64,000 nucleotides of DNA from Chitinophaga pinensis. GTDB taxonomy: Bacteria; Bacteroidota; Bacteroidia; UKL13-3. Numbering within the stretch: position 1 is the stretch's first letter; every line of letters begins with the position of its first letter. The DNA lies in NCBI GenBank assembly GCA_945861965.1, contig CAMAWM010000007.1, positions 1 through 64,000 on the forward strand, given 5' to 3'. This document shows positions 28,310 through 36,201 of this stretch, piece after piece. The translations under genes were made by a program, and so were the position numbers. The notes under the pieces are model-generated. The model had not been told where the DNA came from. It did not search any database and saw only the letters and a program-made list of their open reading frames with translations.

Positions 28310-29137
28310 ATGAAAAAAACTGTAAACGTAGGAAATATTGAATGTGGCAGCGATGAGCTTTTTTTAATCTCTGGTCCTTGTGTTATTGAAGAGGAATCAA
28401 TAATGATGAAAACTGCCGAAACATTAAAAGAGGTTTCAGAACGCTTGAAAATAAAAGTGATTTACAAATCATCGTTTCAAAAAGACAACCGAAGTAGTTT
28501 AAAATACTACGATGGTCCTGGTTTGAGTGAAGGTTTGAACTTGTTAGCAAAAATTAGAGATCAATTTGGCTTCCCAATTTTAACCGATGTGCATTACCCT
28601 GAACAAGCAACTGCCGCAGGCGAAGTGGTTGATGTTATTCAAATTCCAGCGTATTTATGTATGCAATCTACATTATTAGTAGCAGCTGCAAAAACCGGAA
28701 AAGTTGTAAACATAAAGCACGGACAATTTCTTGCTCCAGATAATATGAAACACCCAGTTCAAAAATGTATTGAATCAGGAAACAATCAAATTATTCTGAC
28801 CGAACGTGGCTTTACTTTTGGTTACAACGATTTAATTGTTGATCCACGAAGCTTTTATCATTTAAGAAACATTGGATTTCCTGTAGTTTTTGATGTAACG
28901 CATTGTGTTAGAAAATACGGAACACCAAGTGCAGATCCAAAAGGTGGTGCGCGAGAATTTTTACCTGTATTAAGTCGAGCAGGTGTTGCAGCCGGTGTTG
29001 ATGGTGTATTTATTGAAACACATCCTGAGCCAGCAAAAGCACTGTGCGATGCCGCTTCTCAATTGTGTGTCTATGATTTAGAGGAGTTTTTAAAGCCCCT
29101 TATTGATATTCATAACCTTGAAGTAAAGTACAGATAA
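28310..29137 (+). CDS. kdsA: 3-deoxy-8-phosphooctulonate (Kdo-8-P) synthase
   Basis: 275 residues, standard length. LISGPCVIEEESIMMKTAE, YKSSFQKDNRSSLKYYDGPG, LTDVHYPEQA, NIKHGQFLAPDNM, LTERGFTFGYNDL and FIETHPEPAKALCD are all KdsA signatures. It condenses D-arabinose-5-phosphate with PEP. The residue after N-I-K-H-G-Q-F is consistent with the metal-independent form, but I do not decide that from reading alone. It is the third gene of the kdn unit and is followed after 87 bases by the aldolase-CBS fusion. Confidence 0.96.
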   Translation: MKKTVNVGNIECGSDELFLISGPCVIEEESIMMKTAETLKEVSERLKIKVIYKSSFQKDNRSSLKYYDGPGLSEGLNLLAKIRDQFGFPILTDVHYPEQATAAGEVVDVIQIPAYLCMQSTLLVAAAKTGKVVNIKHGQFLAPDNMKHPVQKCIESGNNQIILTERGFTFGYNDLIVDPRSFYHLRNIGFPVVFDVTHCVRKYGTPSADPKGGAREFLPVLSRAGVAAGVDGVFIETHPEPAKALCDAASQLCVYDLEEFLKPLIDIHNLEVKYR

Positions 29138-29157
29138 AGAATTGTTGAATTCGAGGA

Positions 29158-29188
29158 TTTGAGCTTTAGTATTTTTAAATTAATATTG
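29158..29188 (+). promoter_or_regulatory. Candidate promoter of the aldolase-CBS gene (TTTG-N19-TAATATTG)
   Basis: TTTG at 29158-29161 and TAATATTG at 29181-29188 have an ideal 19-base spacer and one mismatch to TAnnTTTG. The fusion gene could therefore be expressed apart from kdnA-kdnB-kdsA. Confidence 0.5.
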
Positions 29189-29224
29189 CCCCTTTAAACA
29201 AAAAAAATTAATAGCAAATAAATT

Positions 29225-30235
29225 ATGGAATTATACCTTGACTCTGCAAATCTGAAAGAAATTGAAGAGGGCTTTAAATTGGGCTTTCTGAATGGATTAA
29301 CAACTACGCCTACATTTATGCAGCGCGAAGGAATTACAGATATAGATGCGATGATAGTAAAGCTATCTAAAATAGTGCCTGTACTGCAAATTGAAGCACT
29401 TGGAGATACCGCAGAAGATGTGTTGAAAGAAGCCAAACGTCAGCTTGATTTAGGTTTAGATAAAACCAAAACTGTATTTAAAATTCCTGTTTCATTAGAA
29501 GGAGTTCGAGCTTGCAAAATGCTTCGCAACGAAGGATTGCTTGTTAATGTTCATTTGGTTTACACTTTGCAGCAAGCGTATATGGCAATGCAAGCAGGTG
29601 CAACTTATGTTTGCCCATTGGTTGGTCGCTTACAAGATCAAGGACACGATGCATTGGATTTAGTTTCTCAAATAGTTGCTGCTGTAAATTTTTATGGCTA
29701 CGATACCAAGGTTATGTTTTCGTCAGTAAGAACAATGGAGCATGTTAGAAATGCTTTGAATTTGGGCGTGCACACCATTACAGTTCCATTAAAAATAATT
29801 AAACAACTAACCGAAAATCATTTTACAACCGTTGGAACAGATCAGTTTATTCGCGACACTCGCTTAATGACTGTTCGTGTAAAAGATGCAATCAATAGTG
29901 TAAATCCATTGGTTAGCGAAGACACTTCTTTGGCCGATGCTATAGTAAAAATGACCGAATTTGGATTTGGTGCAATTACAGTAACAAATAAAGATGGTTC
30001 GATAAAAGGTGTTTTCACTGATGGTGAATTAAGAAGAAAAATTCAAGCTGAAGGCCGAGATGTTCTCAATCACAAAATTGGTGATTTTACATACAATACT
30101 CCAGTAAGTATTGATGCGGATGCACTATTAAATGATGCTGCTGCAATTTTCAAAACCACTAAAGTGGATACATTGCTTGTAACGGCAAATGGAAAACCAA
30201 TTGGCATGTTAGACATACAAGATTTGGAAGATTAA
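29225..30235 (+). CDS. Fructose-6-phosphate-aldolase/transaldolase-like domain fused to a CBS pair
   Basis: 336 residues. Residues 1-215 align with the FSA/TalC family without gaps at the start: Asp6 in YLDSAN, and Lys86 in VFKIPVS as the Schiff-base lysine. The highly conserved T-T-N-P-S is T-T-T-P-T (Asn28 to Thr). Residues ~222-336 are two CBS motifs; ITVTNKDGSIKGVFTDGELR and the closing IGMLDIQDLED strongly resemble the CBS tail of KdsD, the arabinose-5-phosphate isomerase. So an aldolase replaces the sugar isomerase domain, next to kdsA. I infer a role in supplying or controlling arabinose-5-phosphate; the reaction is unknown. Confidence 0.85.
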   Translation: MELYLDSANLKEIEEGFKLGFLNGLTTTPTFMQREGITDIDAMIVKLSKIVPVLQIEALGDTAEDVLKEAKRQLDLGLDKTKTVFKIPVSLEGVRACKMLRNEGLLVNVHLVYTLQQAYMAMQAGATYVCPLVGRLQDQGHDALDLVSQIVAAVNFYGYDTKVMFSSVRTMEHVRNALNLGVHTITVPLKIIKQLTENHFTTVGTDQFIRDTRLMTVRVKDAINSVNPLVSEDTSLADAIVKMTEFGFGAITVTNKDGSIKGVFTDGELRRKIQAEGRDVLNHKIGDFTYNTPVSIDADALLNDAAAIFKTTKVDTLLVTANGKPIGMLDIQDLED

Positions 30236-30238
30236 AAT

Positions 30239-30547
30239 ATGGCTGGCAAAATAAATAGCACAGCTCAGCCTATTTTAGGCGCATCTGGCAACATGATAGG
30301 ATTTTGCTTAGTTGTTATAACTTCATTTCATTTTACTGGCGTTTCTACAACAAGCATAATTGATGAAATAACCGCAGCAACTTCAGCTTTATTTACAATC
30401 TCGTGTTTGTTTGCATTTTTCTCAATTAAATCAGACGATTCAATCAAAAAACTAAAGTATGAAACAATAGCTGAATATTTATTTATAATTTCATTGTTTT
30501 TAGTTTTATTTATAATTTCATTTATCACTTTTAGTCTAATAAAATAA
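30239..30547 (+). CDS. Small membrane protein in the LPS block, unknown family
   Basis: 102 residues with three hydrophobic helices, about 13-33, 46-64 and 79-100, joined by a short charged loop (SIKSDDSIKKLKYET). The ATG lies three bases after the aldolase-CBS stop, so the two genes are very likely translated from one mRNA. I recognise no motif. A role in membrane or LPS assembly is suggested only by position. Confidence 0.6.
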   Translation: MAGKINSTAQPILGASGNMIGFCLVVITSFHFTGVSTTSIIDEITAATSALFTISCLFAFFSIKSDDSIKKLKYETIAEYLFIISLFLVLFIISFITFSLIK

Positions 30548-30585
30548 TTACAATTGTATTTAGTATTGTGTTGTCCTATTTTAAA

Positions 30586-31698
30586 ATGACAAAAAAACTA
30601 CTTCTACTTTCGTTTTCAATTTTTATTTATTCAATTGTCATTTCTCAAAATAGCAATGTAGGATTTCGCGTAAAGTATTTAGAAGGAATTAATGTTATTC
30701 CTACCGGAGTAACTGGTTTTGAGAATGAAAACATAGTTGGAAATTCTGCAAGTGGATTTGAAATTGGAATTGTAAAACAAAGCGAAGCGAAAAAAGATTG
30801 GGAAAAATTATTTGGATCTCCTCGTTTATCTTTATGTTTTAGTAAAATTTCATTTTCCGAAAACAAAATATTTGGCGATGTATTTACTCTTATTCCAGGT
30901 TTCGAAACAGATATTTTAAAACTTAAAAACAACTTCCTCACTACTAAATTTGGAATGGGCGCTTCGTACAATACGGAGGTGTATAACAAAGAAAGCAATC
31001 GAATTAATCGCAACGCAAGCAATTTTAATTTCGCCTTTCAAATAGAAATAAGTTGGCAAAAAAAAATCAAACCCAATTTATTATTTTCAATTGATTTTGG
31101 ATTTTTACATTGTTCAAATGGAAGTTTTAAAATTCCAAACGATGGATTAAATATTGCTTTTGTTAAAGCGGGAATAAATTATTATTTGAAATCGTATCAA
31201 ATCAACACCACAAAAATTTCGTTAAAATCCGAAAAATCAAATTGGTATTACCAAACATTTTTAGCGTATGGATTTAAAGAACAAGGATTAACCGGACCGC
31301 ATAAATATTCAACCATTACGTACAACCATCAACTGCTTAAACCTATAAATAAAATTTTGGATGCGGGAATAATTCTCGACTTGTTTTACGATGCTACTCC
31401 CTACATTCGAAGGTTTCTTCCTGCTAATTTAAATGAAATTTCCGAAACGGAAAAAAATCATGCAGCAATTGGATTTGGTTCAGAATTAAAAATCGGAAAC
31501 TTTAGTTTGCCTTTACACATAATGCATTATTTTTTTAATTTAAATACAATAAATAAAGAAAAAATGTACACTCGATTTGGAGCAAAATACATGCTGAACA
31601 ATAACATATTTATTTCTGCAACTTTTAAAGGAACCATAACAAACACATCAATTATTCAAAGCGATTTTATGGAGTGGGGAGTTGGAATTAAATTATAA
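30586..31698 (+). CDS. Acyloxyacyl hydrolase, PagL-like lipid A 3-O-deacylase
   Basis: 370 residues from the ATG at 30586; the track begins at a GTG six codons earlier. A signal peptide (to about FSQ near residue 20) leads into an outer-membrane beta-barrel pattern. FLHCSNGSFKIPNDGLNI near residue 180 matches the H-x-S-N ... P-N-x-G-x-N active-site region of PagL-type enzymes; the His and Ser are present, the Glu is not obvious. PagL removes the 3-O acyl chain of lipid A in the outer membrane. The second half (~200-370) is a further barrel-like region beyond PagL's usual ~150 residues. Its place behind the Kdo genes fits LPS remodelling. Confidence 0.72.
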   Translation: MTKKLLLLSFSIFIYSIVISQNSNVGFRVKYLEGINVIPTGVTGFENENIVGNSASGFEIGIVKQSEAKKDWEKLFGSPRLSLCFSKISFSENKIFGDVFTLIPGFETDILKLKNNFLTTKFGMGASYNTEVYNKESNRINRNASNFNFAFQIEISWQKKIKPNLLFSIDFGFLHCSNGSFKIPNDGLNIAFVKAGINYYLKSYQINTTKISLKSEKSNWYYQTFLAYGFKEQGLTGPHKYSTITYNHQLLKPINKILDAGIILDLFYDATPYIRRFLPANLNEISETEKNHAAIGFGSELKIGNFSLPLHIMHYFFNLNTINKEKMYTRFGAKYMLNNNIFISATFKGTITNTSIIQSDFMEWGVGIKL

Positions 31699-31704
31699 AA
31701 AAAC

Positions 31705-31726
31705 AAAATCGTATTATTCGATTTTT
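31705..31726 (+). terminator. Weak terminator-like hairpin after the deacylase gene
   Basis: AAAATCG and CGATTTTT form a 7-bp stem around TATTATT, followed by T. It would separate the LPS block from fdhD, but the stem is AT-rich. Confidence 0.35.
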
Positions 31727-31745
31727 ATGTTAATTGCATTTAATA

Positions 31746-31753
31746 TAGATTTG
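31746..31753 (+). promoter_or_regulatory. -7 element (TAGATTTG) directly before fdhD
   Basis: A perfect TAnnTTTG lies four bases before the fdhD ATG, implying a leaderless or nearly leaderless transcript. No well-spaced -33 TTG is seen. Confidence 0.35.
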
Positions 31754-31757
31754 AAAA

Positions 31758-32609
31758 ATGTCTAAATCATCGGTAAATACAAGAAAAATAGTAAAAGTAA
31801 ACGCTACAAAATTTACTAGCTATGACGATTTACTTGCAGTGGAAGAGCCACTTGAAATTAGAATTGGATACGGCACAAAAGACAATCGCCAACAAAAAAA
31901 CATTTCGATTACAATGCGTACTCCAGGAAACGATTTCGAACTTGCACTTGGATTTTTATTTACTGAAGGAATTATTCAAACCAAAGAACAAATTACTCAA
32001 ATAAAATACTGCACAGAAATAAACACAAGTGAAAATAAAGAAAACATTGTGCGCGCAGAATTAAGTGAAAATGTTGAATTTGATTTTTCTAAACTACAAG
32101 TAAATTTTTATACAACATCAAGTTGTGGAATATGCGGAAAAGCATCAATTGAAGCCGTAAAGACAGCATGTACTATTCCGAAATCAAATTTATTTTTGCA
32201 AATAAAAAGCAATTTGATTCTGACATTGCCTGATAAATTAAGAGAAAATCAAAATGTATTTGAACATACAGGTGGGCTTCACGCAGCTGCACTTTTCGAT
32301 TTGGAAGGAAATTTAATTTTATTGCGCGAAGATGTTGGAAGACACAATGCATTGGATAAAATTATTGGTGCGACTATTGGAAAAAATTTGATTCCATTAG
32401 AAAATCATATTTTACTTTTGAGTGGACGAGCAAGTTTCGAATTGATTCAAAAAGCTGCAATGGCAGGCATAAAAATAATATGTGCAGTTGGTGCACCATC
32501 AAGCTTGGCAGCAGAAACAGCAATTGAATTCGACATTACACTAATTGGTTTTTTGAGAGGAAACCGATACAATATTTATTCAAATGAAAGCAGAATTCTT
32601 TTCGAATAA
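31758..32609 (+). CDS. fdhD: Formate dehydrogenase accessory sulfurtransferase FdhD
   Basis: 283 residues. The sulfur-relay cysteines are in TTSSCGICGKASIEA (about residue 125), and REDVGRHNALDKIIG and LSGRASFELIQKAAMAG are family signatures. FdhD passes sulfur from the cysteine desulfurase to the molybdenum cofactor of formate dehydrogenase. No formate dehydrogenase or Mo-cofactor gene lies in the window, so its client is elsewhere. Confidence 0.94.
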   Translation: MSKSSVNTRKIVKVNATKFTSYDDLLAVEEPLEIRIGYGTKDNRQQKNISITMRTPGNDFELALGFLFTEGIIQTKEQITQIKYCTEINTSENKENIVRAELSENVEFDFSKLQVNFYTTSSCGICGKASIEAVKTACTIPKSNLFLQIKSNLILTLPDKLRENQNVFEHTGGLHAAALFDLEGNLILLREDVGRHNALDKIIGATIGKNLIPLENHILLLSGRASFELIQKAAMAGIKIICAVGAPSSLAAETAIEFDITLIGFLRGNRYNIYSNESRILFE

Positions 32610-32626
32610 AATTATTAATTCTAAAG

Positions 32627-33106
32627 TTAAATTTTAATCACACTCAAGTTGTCGTTACATATTCTTAATAGTTCAGCATTTGTTTTGTTAAAAACTGGAT
32701 GAACAAAATCTGGTGCTATTTCGCATAAAGGTTCAAGAGTAAATCTGCGCTGATGCAAAAATGGATGCGGGATTTTTAAAGTATCAGATTCAATTACACT
32801 TTCATCAAAATATAAAATATCGATATCTATAATTCTTGGTTCCCATTTTTGAATTCTGCTTCTACCCATTTCAATTTCAATTTGCAATAAGGTTTGCAAC
32901 AATAATTCTGGGTTAAAAGTAGTTTCAATTTGCAATACACAATTATAAAACTCTTGCTGTACTGTTTTTCCCCAAGCTGCAGTTTTGTACACCGAAGATT
33001 GCGATGAAATTCTTGATGAAATTAACGCAATTCGATTTGTCGCATTGTTTAAATTCTCAAGCCTGTCGCCAATATTACTTCCAAGCAATACAAAACATTG
33101 ATGCAT
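32627..33106 (-). CDS. folK: HMP-pyrophosphokinase FolK
   Basis: 159 residues from the ATG at 33106. The track start at 33169 adds 21 residues that would be read through the rpsA terminator hairpin. The protein begins MHQCFVLLGSNIGDRLENL, then has FYNCVLQIET, RWEPR-like WEPRIIDIDILYFDE and IPHPFLHQRRFTLEPL. It transfers pyrophosphate from ATP to 6-hydroxymethyl-dihydropterin in folate synthesis. Confidence 0.93.
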   Translation of the reverse strand: MHQCFVLLGSNIGDRLENLNNATNRIALISSRISSQSSVYKTAAWGKTVQQEFYNCVLQIETTFNPELLLQTLLQIEIEMGRSRIQKWEPRIIDIDILYFDESVIESDTLKIPHPFLHQRRFTLEPLCEIAPDFVHPVFNKTNAELLRICNDNLSVIKI

Positions 33107-33149
33107 TTTTATTTCTATTTTTAACAGTACAAATTTACAACAAATCGAC

Positions 33150-33184
33150 AAAAAAAATCCCTGCTTCAAAACGAAACAGGGATT
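33150..33184 (-). terminator. Rho-independent terminator of rpsA
   Basis: On the minus strand AATCCCTG and CAGGGATT form a perfect 8-bp stem around a 13-base loop, followed by a run of T. It lies 20 bases after the rpsA stop. Confidence 0.85.
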
Positions 33185-33203
33185 ATATAATTAAATAACC
33201 TAG

Positions 33204-35024
33204 TTATTCTTTTGTTTTTTCTTTAGCGCTTTTTTTATCCATTTTGGCTTTCAACTCCATCAATCCTTCAACATCACCAAAAGTAGATTTCTCAGTACTA
33301 TCGTTTAACTTTTTAGCTGCTTTTGAAACTTTTTCTTTCTCGCCTTCTTTCTTCTTATCTTCTTTAACAACTTTCTCTTCAACTACACCTTTCCAAACAG
33401 CAGTGTGAGACAATACAATTCGCTTATTCCCTTTGTTAAATTCAGTAACACGGAATTGCAAAACCTCATCTTCTTTAGCCGTTTTCTTATCTTCTTTCAC
33501 AAGTTGTTTCGTAGGCGCATATCCTTCAACTCCATAAGTCAAAGCGATAGTTGCACTTTTATCTTCTACTTTCAACACGGTTCCTTCATGTATTGAACCT
33601 TCTGCAAATAATGTTTCAAATGCATCCCATGGATTTTCGTCCAATTGTTTGTGTCCAAGACTTAGTCTGCGAGTTTCCAAATCAACTTCCAATACCAACA
33701 CATCAATTTCCTGATCTTTTTTCACAAACTCGTTTGGATGTTTGATTTTCTTTGTCCAACTCAAGTCGCTTACGTGAACCAATCCATCAACACCTTCTTC
33801 CATTTCAACAAACAATCCGTAATTGGTCATATTGCGAACAATGCCTTTGTGTTTGCTTCCAACAGGATATTTTTCTGCAATATTTGTCCAAGGATCTGGG
33901 TGCAATTGTTTAATTCCTAGAGACATTTTGCGCTCTACTTTGTCTAAAGTCAAAATCATAGCATCAATCTCGTCACCTATTTTCATGAAATCCGATGGAT
34001 TTCTAAGGTGTTGACTCCAACTCATTTCACTCACGTGAATCAATCCTTCTACTCCAGCTGCAATTTCTAAAAATGCTCCGTAATCGGCTATGTTTACAAT
34101 CTTACCTTTTACTTTACTTCCTACTTCAATATTCTCACCAAATCCTTCCCAAGGATGAGGAGTAAGTTGCTTTAATCCAAGTGAAATACGTTTTTTCTCA
34201 TCATCAAAATCAATTACGGCTACATTTAATTTCTGATCAAGTTTTAATACTTCTTCAGGATGATTTATGCGGCCCCATGAAATATCCGTAATGTGCAACA
34301 ATCCATCTACACCACCTAAATCAATAAACACACCAAACGTGGTCATGTTTTTTACAGTTCCTTCAAGCACTTGACCTTTTTCAAGTTTTGAAAGAATTTC
34401 TGATTTTTGAGCTTCAATATCTTCTTCTATCAATACTTTGTGTGAGATGACAATGTTTTTAAATACAGTATTTGCTTTTACTACTTTAAACTGCATTGTT
34501 TGCCCAACATAAATATCGTAGTCTTTAATTGGCTTTGTATCAATTTGAGATCCAGGAAGGAAAGTATCCATTCCCATAACGTCAACTACCAAACCACCTT
34601 TAGTACGAGATTTTACTAATCCGTTTACAATTTCATCGTTGGTATGGGCTTTCATAATGTTTTCCCACGCACGTTCGCTAATCGCTTTTTTACGACTCAA
34701 AATAAGCTGCCCTAAAGCATCTTCTTTTGTTTCAAGCAATACCTCTACTGTATCACCTACTGCCAATTCTGGCATGTCGCGAAATTCAGTTCGTGCAATT
34801 AATCCATCAGATTTGAAGCCAATGTTTAACACTACTTCTTTTTCGGTAAAACCTACTACAACACCTTTTACAATTTCCTTTTCAGTAATTGCACTTAGTG
34901 TGTTTTCGTAAGCTGATACTAGTTGCTGATGTTCTTCGGGGCTGTAAGTTGAAAAGCCCTCTTTGTCCATACTCCAATCAAAATCGGGAGTAATTGTTTT
35001 TGTTTGTTCAGTTGTTTCTGTCAA
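33204..35024 (-). CDS. rpsA: 30S ribosomal protein bS1
   Basis: 606 residues with six S1 (OB-fold) repeats; the clearest are GTVKNMTTFGVFIDLGGVDG, GKIVNIADYGAFLEIAAGVEG and GIVRNMTNYGLFVEMEEGVDG. A lysine/glutamate-rich tail ends the protein. bS1 binds mRNA and helps unfold it on the 30S subunit. The start is TTG: the next ATG is at residue 19 and the residues before it match Bacteroidota S1 proteins. A strong Shine-Dalgarno sequence (GAAAGGAG) sits 11 bases upstream, which confirms the TTG and is unusual here. Confidence 0.97.
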   Translation of the reverse strand: MTETTEQTKTITPDFDWSMDKEGFSTYSPEEHQQLVSAYENTLSAITEKEIVKGVVVGFTEKEVVLNIGFKSDGLIARTEFRDMPELAVGDTVEVLLETKEDALGQLILSRKKAISERAWENIMKAHTNDEIVNGLVKSRTKGGLVVDVMGMDTFLPGSQIDTKPIKDYDIYVGQTMQFKVVKANTVFKNIVISHKVLIEEDIEAQKSEILSKLEKGQVLEGTVKNMTTFGVFIDLGGVDGLLHITDISWGRINHPEEVLKLDQKLNVAVIDFDDEKKRISLGLKQLTPHPWEGFGENIEVGSKVKGKIVNIADYGAFLEIAAGVEGLIHVSEMSWSQHLRNPSDFMKIGDEIDAMILTLDKVERKMSLGIKQLHPDPWTNIAEKYPVGSKHKGIVRNMTNYGLFVEMEEGVDGLVHVSDLSWTKKIKHPNEFVKKDQEIDVLVLEVDLETRRLSLGHKQLDENPWDAFETLFAEGSIHEGTVLKVEDKSATIALTYGVEGYAPTKQLVKEDKKTAKEDEVLQFRVTEFNKGNKRIVLSHTAVWKGVVEEKVVKEDKKKEGEKEKVSKAAKKLNDSTEKSTFGDVEGLMELKAKMDKKSAKEKTKE

Positions 35025-35035
35025 TTTATTTATAT

Positions 35036-35043
35036 CTCCTTTC
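35036..35043 (-). promoter_or_regulatory. Strong Shine-Dalgarno of rpsA (GAAAGGAG)
   Basis: The minus strand reads GAAAGGAG, eight contiguous pairs with the 16S anti-SD region, 11 bases before the TTG start. With rpsU it is one of two clear SD sequences I see in this window. Confidence 0.65.
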
Positions 35044-35092
35044 GCTTAACCGCTCAATTAAATAATTAGTTGTGAGCAGTAAAAAAAGCCCG

Positions 35093-35122
35093 CAATTATA
35101 CTGTAAATTATCTAATTACAAA
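35093..35122 (-). promoter_or_regulatory. Promoter of rpsA (TTTG-N18-TATAATTG)
   Basis: On the minus strand TTTG (35122-35119) and TATAATTG (35100-35093) are 18 bases apart, one mismatch from TAnnTTTG. The leader would be about 60 nt, long enough for a regulatory structure. Confidence 0.5.
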
Positions 35123-35218
35123 AAAATATTTTAGGTGATTAAAGGCAGAGAATCTTAATGTATAAAACCAGAAGTGCTTTTTAACAAAATCTACGCATCA
35201 AAATGATTGAAAATAAAA

Positions 35219-35806
35219 TTATCCTGCCAATAATTTTTTATGCAATGCAATAACCTGAGGAATGACTAAACTAAGCTCATCGTTTACAATTTCATAATCA
35301 GCTTTGTCTAGTTTTTCTTGCTGAGTTAGCTGATTTTCCATTCTCACAAGTACGCTTTCACGATCAGTTTTGTCTCTTTGAATTGTTCTACTTATTCTCA
35401 ATTCTTCGGGAGCAGTTACGACAATAATTTGGTCTAAAAACGTATGGCTATCGCTTTCAAAAATCAATGCCGCTTCTTTTAAAATATAAGGTTCGTTTTG
35501 ATGTTGAAGAATCCATTTTTCAAAATCCTGAAAAACTACAGGATGAACCAAATCATTTAGTTTTTCAAGCAACAATTTATCTTGAAAAACCAGAGTTGAA
35601 ATAAATAAGCGATTTAATTTGCCTGTTGAATCATACGCTTCATTGCCAAACAATGCTTTAATATCTTCAATCAGTTTGGTATCTTCAACCATTAACAGTT
35701 TTGCTTGTTCATCGGCATTGTAAACTGAAACACCAAGTTGCGAAAAAACCTTGCTTAGAATGGTTTTTCCACTTCCAATACAACCGGTAATCCCAATTTT
35801 TTTCAT
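35219..35806 (-). CDS. coaE: Dephospho-CoA kinase
   Basis: 195 residues from the internal ATG at 35806, which gives MKKIGITGCIGSGKT, the usual family start with its P-loop. The track's ATG ten codons earlier is possible and would bring the start to six bases from the yajC stop. VSVYNADEQAKLL and VVTAPEELRISR are family motifs. It phosphorylates dephospho-CoA, the last step of CoA synthesis. It follows yajC on the same strand. Confidence 0.93.
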   Translation of the reverse strand: MKKIGITGCIGSGKTILSKVFSQLGVSVYNADEQAKLLMVEDTKLIEDIKALFGNEAYDSTGKLNRLFISTLVFQDKLLLEKLNDLVHPVVFQDFEKWILQHQNEPYILKEAALIFESDSHTFLDQIIVVTAPEELRISRTIQRDKTDRESVLVRMENQLTQQEKLDKADYEIVNDELSLVIPQVIALHKKLLAG

Positions 35807-35842
35807 AGCTAAATCAAATGGCCATTTCAGCCACATTGATAC

Positions 35843-36157
35843 TTATTTTTGCTGATTTAGCGCTTGAGACGACTCCATGCTTATAGCAGTTTTATCTATT
35901 CGCAATTTTGTGCCTTCGCTTTCAATTAAAAAAGTCGAATCGTTCTTCTCAATAATTTTTGCGTGAATTCCGCCAAGCGTTACTATTTTAGCACCTTTGT
36001 CCAATTCTTCTCTGAACTTTTTTTGCTTTTTATTCTTTTTGATTTGAGGGTAAATCATAAAGAAATAAAACACCACAAAAATTAAAATCAACGGAATAAA
36101 TGATGAAATTCCTCCATCTTTTCCGCCCTGTTGAGCCATCAATAAAATGTTAAGCAT
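35843..36157 (-). CDS. yajC: Preprotein translocase subunit YajC
   Basis: 104 residues. One membrane helix (about 19-37, FIPLILIFVVFYFFMIYPQ) is followed by the basic KKNKKQKKFREELDKGAKIVTLGG stretch typical of YajC. It associates with SecDF in the inner membrane. It lies in a nusB, DUF1573, yajC, coaE series on the minus strand with short gaps, a common Bacteroidota order. Confidence 0.93.
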   Translation of the reverse strand: MLNILLMAQQGGKDGGISSFIPLILIFVVFYFFMIYPQIKKNKKQKKFREELDKGAKIVTLGGIHAKIIEKNDSTFLIESEGTKLRIDKTAISMESSQALNQQK

Positions 36158-36201
36158 AGTTTGTTATTTTAGTTTAGTTATTAGATTAATTGTGTTTTTG
36201 A

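Noticed and set aside
33405-34911. Several plus-strand ORFs opposite rpsA
   Set aside because: All are shadows of the long, strongly coding S1 frame and show no independent motifs.
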